A DNA stretch of 7,062 nucleotides, taken from positions 1 through 7,062 of the forward strand of contig CAJQMW010000003.1 in assembly GCA_905479535.1 (NCBI GenBank), read 5' to 3'. The translations under genes were made by a program, and so were the position numbers. Source of the stretch: an uncultured Maribacter sp. (lineage in GTDB: Bacteria > Bacteroidota > Bacteroidia > Flavobacteriales > Flavobacteriaceae). Below are positions 1-6,047 of the stretch, piece after piece; within the stretch, counting starts at the first letter, position 1, and each line of letters begins with the position of its first letter. Under the pieces are notes generated by a model. It ran no database searches and had not been told where the DNA came from. It saw only the letters and a program-made list of their open reading frames with translations.

Positions 1-385
1 AAATTTTAAAGTCGAATTCACCTTTAATGGAAAACACTTTGATGATTTTAATTTGGGGAACCTCTTTTTTGAGTTCATCGCAAAAAGCCGGATTTTCCTT
101 GCCATGCAGCTGAACCATCAAAAGTCCGAACTGCTTCACCAATTTCTTAATTTGAGTGATGGATGCATCTACAAATACACCGACTTTTTCAATGTTGTGG
201 GGAATTGAGGGCATAGCGCCCTCAAAGTAACGTTTAGAGGGTTCCCAGAAAATGAAGCCCAGATAGTCCGGTCGCAGAGCAGCGACTTTAGCTGTATTTT
301 TATTCATACCACAGACCTTCAGTTTCAAGGAATGCCTTCCTGTAGAAGCCGTTCTATTAGTCTTGTCAGTATAATAATGATCCAT
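1..385 (-). CDS. trpF: Phosphoribosylanthranilate isomerase TrpF, N-terminal part (runs off left edge)
   Basis: TrpF converts N-(5'-phosphoribosyl)anthranilate to CdRP by an Amadori rearrangement, between TrpD and TrpC in tryptophan synthesis. I translated 128 residues from the ATG at 385-383. They include the family's first strand KVCGM (residues 23-27, with the catalytic Cys at 25), the phosphate-loop-like GFIFWEPSKR (43-52), VGVFV and a VQLHG strand. The rest of the (beta/alpha)8 barrel, including the catalytic Asp, lies outside the window. The start codon is 3 nt after the trpC stop, which fits the tight spacing of this operon. It gives about 19 extra residues before the usual beginning of the family. 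A TTG at 328-326, preceded by an AGGAAGG stretch, would give the standard length instead. Identity is clear; the exact start is not. Confidence 0.93.
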   Translation of the reverse strand, partial: MDHYYTDKTNRTASTGRHSLKLKVCGMNKNTAKVAALRPDYLGFIFWEPSKRYFEGAMPSIPHNIEKVGVFVDASITQIKKLVKQFGLLMVQLHGKENPAFCDELKKEVPQIKIIKVFSIKGEFDFKI

Positions 386-388
386 TCG

Positions 389-1171
389 TTACTTCAATTG
401 TTGTATAAATACTGATGCGCTTTTACCCGGATTCTCCGTTTTCATAAAATTCTCACCGATCAAAAATCCTTGATATCCGTAGGATTTTAAACCCTGTATA
501 GCTTCGTTAGAGCTAATCCCACTTTCGGAAACTTTTACAAAGTCATCGGGAATCAGATTGCTTAATGTCTTACTGGTTTCCAAACTCACTTTAAAAGTTT
601 TCAGATCGCGGTTATTTACCCCAAGCATGTCCAAACTGGGCATAATGGATTTACGTAGTTCATCCTCGTTATGGACTTCCAACAAAACATCCATTCCTAA
701 ACTTTTTGCCAATTCGGAGAGGATTTTTATTTCCTTTCTGGACAATACCGCCGCAATCAACAATATCGCATCCGCACCGTTGGCCTTGGCTTCCACTACC
801 TGATATTCGTCTACTATAAACTCCTTTCGGAGCAATGGTATATCAACTGATGCACGTGCAAGGAGTAGGTCTTCCAAAGAACCCCCGAAATATTTTATAT
901 CGGTCAAAACACTCATGCCACATACCCCTGCGTTTTTATAACCTTGGGCTACTTGACCAACATTCGTATTTTGATTTATAGTTCCCTTGGAGGGCGAACG
1001 TCTTTTATGTTCCGCAATAATTCCTGTTGTACTCGTTTGTAGTTTTTCGGCCAAGGAATAGGTGTTTCTGCCAAAAAGCAAAGATGATTCAAGTTGAGAA
1101 ACCGGAACAATCGATTTTTTTAAATCGATTTCCTTACGTTTATCGGTCACTATTTTGTCTAAAATATTCAT
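389..1171 (-). CDS. trpC: Indole-3-glycerol phosphate synthase TrpC
   Basis: TrpC closes the indole ring: CdRP becomes indole-3-glycerol phosphate plus CO2 and water. It is cytoplasmic. At 260 residues it is the normal length for a monofunctional enzyme, with no TrpF fusion. By comparison with the family, the catalytic set appears intact: E54 and K56 in AEHKRRSPSKG, K116 in PLLRKEF, E165 in LLEVHNE, N186 and R188 in GVNNRDL, and E216-S217 in VSESGI. The phosphate-binding end GFLIGENFM is at 236-243. The His at residue 55 replaces the Phe or Cys I would expect in many homologues. It starts 4 nt after the trpD stop and ends 3 nt before the trpF ATG, so translation is probably coupled. Confidence 0.97.
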   Translation of the reverse strand: MNILDKIVTDKRKEIDLKKSIVPVSQLESSLLFGRNTYSLAEKLQTSTTGIIAEHKRRSPSKGTINQNTNVGQVAQGYKNAGVCGMSVLTDIKYFGGSLEDLLLARASVDIPLLRKEFIVDEYQVVEAKANGADAILLIAAVLSRKEIKILSELAKSLGMDVLLEVHNEDELRKSIMPSLDMLGVNNRDLKTFKVSLETSKTLSNLIPDDFVKVSESGISSNEAIQGLKSYGYQGFLIGENFMKTENPGKSASVFIQQLK

Positions 1172-1175
1172 TGAT

Positions 1176-2171
1176 TTAGTTTCTGCTCAATTCTTGCAGT
1201 TTCTTCAAGGTTTTAAGTCCGTTGCCACTTAAAAGTGATTCTTTTGCCTTTTCGAATCCGGTTTTTGGTGAACTACTTTCAACGGTTGCAATTGCAATTC
1301 CGGCATTGGCACAGACCACATTGTTTTGGGCTTCCGTTCCTCGTCCTTGCAAAATATCCAAGAAAATCTGTGCGGATTCTTCTATGGAATCCCCACCAAC
1401 GATTTCTGTTTGATGAACAGGCTCTACACCAAAATCAGAAGGCTTAAGCAAACCTTCGGAGGTATTGGAGATTGTTTTCGTATTTCCGGTCAAAGAAATT
1501 TCGTCATAGCCATCCAAGGCATGCAAAACCGTAAAATTTTTATCAGTATTTTGATATAGATACCCGTACATACGGGCTAGTTCTAAATTGAAAACACCTA
1601 CAATTTGATTTTTAGGAAATGCGGGATTTACCATGGGCCCCAACATATTAAAAAACGTTTTTACTGCTAGTTCCCTTCGTATGGGGGCGACATTTTTCAT
1701 GGCTGGATGAAAAAGGGGAGCGTGCAAGACACATATTCCGGCTTGGTCGATAGACCTTTCTAAAAATGCTGCATCATTACTGAATTTAATTCCCAAAAAC
1801 TCCATTACATTGCTGCTACCGCATTTAGAGGATAAACCGTAGTTCCCATGTTTGGTTACTTTAATCCCTGCTCCTGCAGTAACAAAAGAAGCCAAAGTGG
1901 AAATATTAAAAGTGTCTTTGCCATCACCGCCGGTTCCACATAAATCGATAGGATTATAGGCGGATAGGTCAACTGCCAAACATAATTCTAGCAATGCATC
2001 ACGAAAACCTTCCAATTCTTCGGTGGTGACACTCCGCATCATATACACTGTTAAAAAGGCAGCTATCTGGCTAGTGTTGTAATCACCTTTAGCAATATTC
2101 ACTAATATTTTCTTCGCTTCCTCTTTTGGAAGAATATCGTGATTAATTAATTTATTGAGTGTTTCTTTCAT
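1176..2171 (-). CDS. trpD: Anthranilate phosphoribosyltransferase TrpD
   Basis: TrpD joins anthranilate to PRPP to give phosphoribosylanthranilate and pyrophosphate. The 331 residues match the usual size of the stand-alone enzyme, which here is not fused to TrpG. The PRPP-binding glycine loop GTGGDGKDTFNIST is at 79-92. KHGNYGLSSKCGSSNVME (107-124) follows, then the anthranilate-site region around RREL and KTFFNMLGPMVNP (165-183). The Mg-binding DE pair lies in HALDGYDEISLT (217-228). An N-terminal helical domain precedes the glycine loop. The gene is separated from the upstream four-helix-bundle ORF by 30 nt, a longer gap than the 2-4 nt between other trp genes here. An A-rich stretch precedes the ATG and there is no Shine-Dalgarno sequence. 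Confidence 0.97.
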   Translation of the reverse strand: MKETLNKLINHDILPKEEAKKILVNIAKGDYNTSQIAAFLTVYMMRSVTTEELEGFRDALLELCLAVDLSAYNPIDLCGTGGDGKDTFNISTLASFVTAGAGIKVTKHGNYGLSSKCGSSNVMEFLGIKFSNDAAFLERSIDQAGICVLHAPLFHPAMKNVAPIRRELAVKTFFNMLGPMVNPAFPKNQIVGVFNLELARMYGYLYQNTDKNFTVLHALDGYDEISLTGNTKTISNTSEGLLKPSDFGVEPVHQTEIVGGDSIEESAQIFLDILQGRGTEAQNNVVCANAGIAIATVESSSPKTGFEKAKESLLSGNGLKTLKKLQELSRN

Positions 2172-2183
2172 TTTTTTAGAAAA

Positions 2184-2212
2184 GATATGAGATAATAGTC
2201 CTTAGATTTGAG
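2184..2212. repeat. Left arm of inverted repeat flanking the four-helix-bundle ORF
   Basis: TAGATTTGAG at 2203-2212 is the exact reverse complement of CTCAAATCTA at 2575-2584. This arm overlaps the last codons and stop of the small ORF. A second block, GATATGAGATAATAG at 2184-2198, matches the reverse complement of 2568-2582 at 13 of 15 positions, so the arm holds two diverged copies of one short word. In the operon mRNA the arms could pair and place the small ORF in a loop. Confidence 0.7.
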
Positions 2213-2558
2213 TATATTTTTGAATGAGTGTATAGGTCATTTTTTGGATTTCATCGCTTAGCGAAATAACCTCGTCTAATTCGTTATTATCTAAAATTTT
2301 AAGTCTTTTTGATGTTTCTAATTGTGTATTCAACTCATTTAACGAGCCGTTGGCTATCCCTAAGAAATTTCTAAATTCTTTTTTGGAATTTCGTCCAGCT
2401 CCCTCAGCGATATTTGAAGCCACTGAAACAGCACTTCTTCTAATTTGACTAGTCAAACCATACTTTTCATCCCTTGGAAGGTTGAGAGTTAGTTTATGGA
2501 CTATTTTAGCAAGCCTTACAGATTTCTGCCAAACAATAAGTTCCTTATAATTATTCAT
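2202..2558 (-). CDS. Four-helix-bundle protein, 23S rRNA intervening-sequence (IVP/S23-like) family
   Basis: This 118-residue protein matches the family I recognise as the 23S rRNA intervening-sequence or four-helix-bundle proteins, related in fold to the Avd accessory protein of diversity-generating retroelements. The signature is the N-terminal YKELIVWQKSVRLAKIV (4-20). The conserved core GLTSQIRRSAVSVASNIAEG (34-53) follows, then the basic RNSKKEF segment and FLGIANGSLNEL (65-76). Basic residues are concentrated near the second helix. Its molecular function is unknown, and no reverse transcriptase or variable repeat is visible nearby. It sits between trpG and trpD, in the same orientation, with gaps of 26 and 30 nt, and is bracketed by an inverted repeat. 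It has no evident role in tryptophan synthesis and is best read as a passenger co-transcribed with the operon. Confidence 0.9.
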   Translation of the reverse strand: MNNYKELIVWQKSVRLAKIVHKLTLNLPRDEKYGLTSQIRRSAVSVASNIAEGAGRNSKKEFRNFLGIANGSLNELNTQLETSKRLKILDNNELDEVISLSDEIQKMTYTLIQKYTQI

Positions 2559-2567
2559 TCCTAAAAT

Positions 2568-2584
2568 CTAATATCTCAAATCTA
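2568..2584. repeat. Right arm of inverted repeat flanking the four-helix-bundle ORF
   Basis: CTCAAATCTA at 2575-2584 pairs perfectly with 2203-2212. The wider block 2568-2582 also pairs imperfectly (13 of 15) with 2184-2198. The arm begins directly after the trpG stop codon (2585-2587) and fills most of the trpG-ORF gap. If 2203-2584 is one unit, it is 382 bp long and contains almost the whole small ORF. Confidence 0.7.
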
Positions 2585-3151
2585 TCAGATGTTGAGCCAA
2601 TTCTCCAATATTTTTTTTCCATTTGGCGTTAAAACCGATTCAGGATGAAACTGAACCGCGCAAACATCATATTCTTTATGCCTAAGGGACATGATTTGAC
2701 CATTTTCATCCACCGAAGTTACTTCTAAAACCTCTGGCAAATCCGGGTTAACGACCCACGAATGGTATCTGCCTACTTCAATTTCGTTTGGCATTCCTTG
2801 GAACAAAGGGTCATTTTCTTTGATGATGCTTATTTTAGTAGCTATACCATGGTATACTTCGCTCAAATTAATAAGTGTGCCTCCAAAAACTTCGGCTATC
2901 GCTTGCTGCCCCAGACAAACCCCAAATATTTTTTTTGTTGGTGCGTAGGTCCGAATGATATCTTTTAGCAAACCTGCCTCATCGGGAATTCCTGGGCCGG
3001 GAGAAAGTACTATATAATCAAATGGGCCCACCTCGTCTAAGGAGAGCTGATCGTTTCGCTTAACGGTTACCTCACAATGCAGATCCTCCAAATAATGAAC
3101 AAGATTATAGGTGAAACTATCGTAATTGTCTATTACTAATATCTTTTTCAT
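2585..3151 (-). CDS. trpG: Anthranilate synthase component II (glutamine amidotransferase) TrpG
   Basis: TrpG hydrolyses glutamine and passes ammonia to TrpE for anthranilate formation. This is a class I glutamine amidotransferase of 188 residues, the normal stand-alone size. It opens with ILVIDNYDSFTYNL (4-17), followed by the oxyanion loop LSPGPGIP (49-56). The nucleophile is Cys79 in FGVCLGQQ, with YHG at 100-102, GRYHSW at 127-132 and the His169/Glu171 pair in QFHPES. All catalytic residues are present. In some bacteria the same subunit also serves as PabA; I see no separate pab gene in the window, but most of the genome is not shown. It starts 2 nt after the trpE stop, which suggests coupled translation to give subunit balance. 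Confidence 0.96.
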   Translation of the reverse strand: MKKILVIDNYDSFTYNLVHYLEDLHCEVTVKRNDQLSLDEVGPFDYIVLSPGPGIPDEAGLLKDIIRTYAPTKKIFGVCLGQQAIAEVFGGTLINLSEVYHGIATKISIIKENDPLFQGMPNEIEVGRYHSWVVNPDLPEVLEVTSVDENGQIMSLRHKEYDVCAVQFHPESVLTPNGKKILENWLNI

Positions 3152-3153
3152 AT

Positions 3154-4551
3154 CTATATAGTCTCCGCTATTTCAAGTGCTTTCGTCAATGCGCCCAATT
3201 TATTATAGGTTTCTTGTAGTTCGGTCTCTGGTTCCGATGCTGCAACCAGTCCGGCACCTGCCTGATAGTGTAATTGATGGTTTTTGCTTAAAAAAGTACG
3301 GATCATGATGGCATGGTTATAATTACCTTTAAAATCCATGAAGCCAATAGCTCCGCCGTAATAACTCCTACCTGTTTTTTCATATTTCTCGATAAGTTGC
3401 ATGGCCATATGTTTTGGCGCACCGCTTAAAGTCCCAGCGGGAAAAGTATCCGCCACGACCTTCATCGTTGAAATATCCGCTTTTTTCTGTCCGGTCACCT
3501 TACTTACCAAGTGAATCACATGAGAGAAGAATTGAACTTCCCTATAATTCTCTACCTTAACCACGTTCCCATTTCTGCTAAGGTCATTCCGCGCAAGGTC
3601 TACCAGCATCACATGTTCGCTATTTTCCTTATCATCAACTTTTAATTTTTTAGCGAGTTCTGCATCTTGTTCATCGTTCCCTGTTCTTTTAAAGGTTCCT
3701 GCAATAGGGTGTATTTCTGCCTTGCCATTATTCACAATTAACTGAGCTTCTGGCGAGCTCCCAAATATTTTAAAATCTCCGTAATCGAAATAGAATAAAT
3801 AGGGTGAGGGATTTACCGATCGCAGCGCCCTATAAACGTTAAATTCATCCCCTTTAAAATCTTGCGAAAACCTTCTTGACAAAACTAGTTGAAAGACATC
3901 GCCACGTTGACAATGTTTTTTGGCCAAAGCAACATGTTCTCTATATTCTGCGTCCTCTAAATTAGACGTTGGTTTTCCTTCAATCTTAAAATTATAAGAT
4001 GCAAAATTCTTAACGTTAAGCATCTGTTCCAATTCGGTAATATTACTCTCTGTCTCAAAGCAATGGGCAAAGAGGTACGCCTCATTTTTGAAATGATTGA
4101 TGGCTATAATATTTTGATAAACGGCATAGTAGATATCCGGGATATCCAACGAGCCTTCCTTCTTTGAGATTTTTACATCCTCAAAATAACGAACGGCATC
4201 ATAGGCCATATAACCAAAAAGTCCATTATTGATAAATTTGAACTTATTGTTTTCCGCTTCAAATTTTTGACTGAAATCGTGAATTATCTCAACAACGTTA
4301 GTGTCAGCTTCAATTTTTAATTCTTGATTAGTACCATCAGGAAATTGTTGAAGAATTTTTTCATTTTCTATCTTAATAGATGCGATGGGATTACAGCATA
4401 TATAGGAAAAACTATTGTCATTGGCATGATAGTCACTGCTTTCCAACAGGATGCTATTGGGAAAACGATCTCTTATTTTTAAGTAAACGCTGACCGGCGT
4501 AATGGTATCCGCAAGTATTTTTTTATAATGTGTTTTTAATTTAAAGATCAT
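3154..4551 (-). CDS. trpE: Anthranilate synthase component I TrpE
   Basis: TrpE makes anthranilate from chorismate with ammonia from TrpG, the committed step of the pathway. The 465 residues cover the N-terminal regulatory domain and the chorismate-binding C-terminal domain. LLESSD at 35-40 corresponds to the conserved LLES tryptophan-binding element, so feedback inhibition by Trp is expected. In the C-terminal half I see GSSPEAQL (264-271), HPIAGTFKRT (281-290), EHVMLVDLARNDL (312-324), SHVIHLVS (343-350), FPAGTLSGAPK (370-380) and QAGAGLVAASEPE (430-442). The choice between TrpE and PabB rests on the LLES motif and the trp operon context. The ATG is 18 nt downstream of the attenuator T-run, with no Shine-Dalgarno sequence. 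It is the first structural gene of the operon. Confidence 0.97.
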   Translation of the reverse strand: MIFKLKTHYKKILADTITPVSVYLKIRDRFPNSILLESSDYHANDNSFSYICCNPIASIKIENEKILQQFPDGTNQELKIEADTNVVEIIHDFSQKFEAENNKFKFINNGLFGYMAYDAVRYFEDVKISKKEGSLDIPDIYYAVYQNIIAINHFKNEAYLFAHCFETESNITELEQMLNVKNFASYNFKIEGKPTSNLEDAEYREHVALAKKHCQRGDVFQLVLSRRFSQDFKGDEFNVYRALRSVNPSPYLFYFDYGDFKIFGSSPEAQLIVNNGKAEIHPIAGTFKRTGNDEQDAELAKKLKVDDKENSEHVMLVDLARNDLSRNGNVVKVENYREVQFFSHVIHLVSKVTGQKKADISTMKVVADTFPAGTLSGAPKHMAMQLIEKYEKTGRSYYGGAIGFMDFKGNYNHAIMIRTFLSKNHQLHYQAGAGLVAASEPETELQETYNKLGALTKALEIAETI

Positions 4552-4569
4552 AACAAATCATATAAAATG

Positions 4570-4597
4570 AAAAAAGCCTGTCGTGATGACAAGCTTT
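4570..4597 (-). terminator. trp attenuator: intrinsic terminator just upstream of trpE
   Basis: On the minus strand, AAAGCTTGTC and GACAGGCTTT form a 10-bp stem with one G-T pair and a loop of ATCAC. The U-run (4575-4570) follows directly. It lies between the leader ORF and trpE, so it would stop transcription before the operon unless an alternative structure forms. Confidence 0.88.
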
Positions 4598-4626
4598 ACT
4601 ATAGTTTAACTACAAGGTTGCTTAGC

Positions 4627-4680
4627 TCACGAAAATCGTAAGTTAATCCACCACCATGTATTTACGTTTCTGTTTTGCAT
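4627..4680 (-). CDS. trpL: trp operon leader peptide with three consecutive Trp codons
   Basis: This 17-residue ORF, MQNRNVNTWWWINLRFS, ends in TGA. Codons 9-11 are TGG TGG TGG, far more Trp than chance would put in so short an ORF, and they sit directly upstream of the trpE attenuator. Its role would be to sense charged tRNA-Trp by ribosome stalling, not to make a functional peptide. The ATG is only 7 nt past the end of the -7 element, so the mRNA probably begins at or within a few bases of the start codon. There is no room for a ribosome binding site. An out-of-frame ATG overlaps the first Trp codon, giving only M-V-V-D before a stop. I use trpL by analogy of function. Confidence 0.9.
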   Translation of the reverse strand: MQNRNVNTWWWINLRFS

Positions 4681-4687
4681 TGAAGTC

Positions 4688-4719
4688 CAAAGATAGAAAT
4701 CATTTTTTATAATACCCAA
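4688..4719 (-). promoter_or_regulatory. Bacteroidetes-type promoter of the trp operon
   Basis: TATCTTTG at 4695-4688 is an exact match to the Bacteroidetes -7 element TAnnTTTG. TTG at 4719-4717 lies 21 nt upstream, within the accepted 17-23 nt range for the -33 element. Transcription should start at roughly 4685-4680. Confidence 0.75.
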
Positions 4720-4733
4720 TAAGTACCCAATAA
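4711..4733. repeat. Tandem direct repeat with 11-bp period over the trp -33 region
   Basis: TACCCAAT occurs at 4713-4720 and 4724-4731. With one substitution the match extends on both sides (AATACCCAATAA against AGTACCCAATAA). The 11-bp period is about one helical turn, so both copies face the same side of the DNA. One copy contains the -33 TTG. It may be a protein-binding site; no regulator is known from the sequence. Confidence 0.6.
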
Positions 4734-4767
4734 AAAAATCCCGCTAGCCCATTTGAGGTTAGCGGGA
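4732..4767 (-). terminator. Intrinsic terminator downstream of the YceI-family gene
   Basis: CCCGCTAGCC (4740-4749) pairs with GGTTAGCGGG (4757-4766) over 10 bp with one G-T pair, or 11 bp counting T4739-A4767. The loop is 7 nt. On the minus strand a run of seven T (4738-4732) follows. It ends the upstream operon and shields the trp promoter from read-through. Confidence 0.9.
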
Positions 4768-4790
4768 CCAACTTGCGAGGTCAAGTTTAT

Positions 4791-5369
4791 TTATAATTGT
4801 AAATCTACTACCAAATCAAATTCGTCATAGATTGTTTTATCTCCTAAATTATCAAAGAAACTACCAGATCCGTAACGCACGTCATACTCTGCTCTATCCA
4901 CTTTCATGGTAGCGGTAGCTTTGTTCTCATACACGGATACAACAAAAGTAATTGGCTTTGTGGTCTCCTTAATGGTCAAATCTCCTGTTACGGTGTATGA
5001 ATTTTTGTTAAGTGGTTTTACCGAGGTAAAAACTAATTTTGCCGTAGGATGAGTGGCTACACCAAAGAAATCATCGGACTTTAGATGTCCCTCCAATTTG
5101 CCTTTGGAATCGCCTTCTAGGTCTGAATTGGAAAGAGAGGTCATATCTACAGTGAATTCTCCTCCGGTAAGTTTTTTACCATCCATTTCTAAGTAACCGG
5201 ATTTTAGGTCAATAGTACCTTCATGTGATCCAGTAACTTTATATCCTTTCCATGTCACCGTGCTTTCGCTGGCTTTAACTTCTTTCTTTTCTCCATCGAT
5301 AGGAGTGGTTGCAGTTGCGGAAAATCCGAAAACTAATGCAAGTGCGATACTTAAAATTGTCTTTTTCAT
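4791..5369 (-). CDS. YceI-family secreted protein (lipid-binding lipocalin-like fold)
   Basis: The YceI family binds isoprenoid-type lipids in a lipocalin-like barrel; its cellular role is poorly known. The 192 residues start with a signal peptide: KK, a hydrophobic stretch ILSIALALVFGFS (5-17), and a likely signal peptidase I cut near ATA-TT at 20/21. There is no lipobox Cys, so it should be a soluble exported protein. Family features follow: STVTWKGYKVTGSHEGTI (36-53), GGEFTVDMTSL (69-79), HLKSDDFFGVATHPTAKLVF (95-114), TVTGDLTIKETTKPI (126-140) and the ending YDEFDLVVDLQL. It lies 36 nt after the nitroreductase stop and ends before a strong terminator. It is probably the last gene of the marR operon, though a promoter of its own in the AT-rich gap cannot be excluded. 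Confidence 0.93.
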   Translation of the reverse strand: MKKTILSIALALVFGFSATATTPIDGEKKEVKASESTVTWKGYKVTGSHEGTIDLKSGYLEMDGKKLTGGEFTVDMTSLSNSDLEGDSKGKLEGHLKSDDFFGVATHPTAKLVFTSVKPLNKNSYTVTGDLTIKETTKPITFVVSVYENKATATMKVDRAEYDVRYGSGSFFDNLGDKTIYDEFDLVVDLQL

Positions 5370-5405
5370 GTTTGTGATTTAAATGTTAATGTATTTATTA
5401 TTTAT

Positions 5406-6039
5406 TTATATATGGGTGAATAATTCTTTTGTTGATTTACGGACTTTTGGATAATGTTGGGTCTCATCTTCATTCGAACGATAGCCAACGGCCAAAACCA
5501 CTGACGCATTTAAGTTCTTGTCGTTCAGACTTAAGATTTCGTTGTATTTCTCCGTTTCAAAACCTTCCATAGGGCACGTGTCTATTTCAAGTTCGGCCGC
5601 AATGGTCATCACGTTTCCAAGTGCCAAGTATACCTGATTCGCTGTCCAAGCTTCCTTTTCCGCATCACTGAGCTGCATGAGTTTCGACTTCATAAAATCA
5701 GAATAACCTTTCAAGTCTTTTTCAGCAATACCCCTAGTATTTTCGACACTTTTTAAGTAATCGTCTACCAAATCTTCTTCAAATATAGTTTTGTTCGTAA
5801 AAACGATGAGATGGGACGCATCCGTTATTTGTGATTGTCCCCAGGATACCGGTTTCAGCTTTTTCCGAATTTCCTTAATTTTCTACAACAAGAACGTGAT
5901 AAGGTTGTAGGCCATAAGAAGAAGCGCTCAATCTGGTCGCCTCTAAAAGGGTATTCAAATTTTCCTTCTCAATTTTTTTAGAGCTATCAAATTTTTTAGT
6001 GGCATAGCGCCAGTTTAGCTTATCAATTATCTTGTTCAT
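5406..6039 (-). pseudogene. NfsB-like FMN-dependent nitroreductase, broken by a one-base frameshift
   Basis: Family members reduce nitro compounds or quinones with NAD(P)H using bound FMN. From ATG 6039-6037 the frame runs 54 residues (MNKIIDKLNWRYATKKFD, with the FMN-contacting WRYATKKF, then SASSYGLQPYHVLVVEN) to a TAA at 5877-5875. Coding resumes one frame over, at about KEIRKKLKPVSWGQSQITDASHL. It continues through AWTANQVYLALGN, DTCPMEGFETEKY and VLAVGYRSNEDE to the stop at 5406. Joined, it is about 210 residues with no other gap, the full family length. A single surplus base in the run GAAAATTAAGG (about 5875-5885) explains it: removing one A or one T restores the frame. This could be a sequencing error, a recent mutation, or a slippage site. 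An ATG at 5771 opens only the C-terminal part and is unlikely to be a real start. It begins 8 nt after the marR stop. Confidence 0.88.
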
Positions 6040-6047
6040 TTGTTGTC

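Larger units (their letters stand above)
4570..4680 (-). promoter_or_regulatory. trp leader RNA with attenuation structures
   Basis: The leader holds a Trp-rich peptide ORF, a hairpin, and a terminator. Segment 1, CTTACGA (4642-4636), pairs over 7 bp (one G-U) with segment 2, TCGTGAG (4632-4626), across a UUU loop; segment 2 spans the leader stop codon. The first six bases of segment 2 (TCGTGA) are also an exact complement of TCACGA (4586-4581), which is the terminator loop plus the start of its 3' arm. A ribosome stalled on the Trp codons would cover segment 1, free segment 2 and let it disrupt the terminator. One that reaches the stop would cover segment 2 and let the terminator form. The pairings are read from sequence; the mechanism is inferred from classical attenuation. 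A trp-associated leader RNA motif is described in Bacteroidetes, and this may be a member. Confidence 0.8.

Noticed and set aside
558..803. Plus-strand ORF of 81 codons
   Set aside because: It lies wholly antisense to trpC, whose catalytic motifs run through the region; its translation resembles no family.
1222..1559. Three overlapping plus-strand ORFs
   Set aside because: All are antisense shadows of trpD, in differing frames and without recognisable domains.
2202..2558. A diversity-generating retroelement accessory gene (Avd)
   Set aside because: The fold family is related, but no reverse transcriptase, template repeat or variable repeat is seen within the window.
2762..2968. Plus-strand ORF of 68 codons
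   Set aside because: It is antisense to the conserved catalytic core of trpG.
4541..4561. Short ORF M-I-C-Y-D-L from an ATG at 4561 overlapping the trpE start
   Set aside because: It is six codons, out of frame, with no Trp codons; it probably arises by chance in AT-rich sequence.
5406..5771. A free-standing 121-residue protein starting at the ATG at 5771
   Set aside because: In-frame nitroreductase sequence continues upstream of that ATG to the frameshift, so it is the tail of the broken gene.
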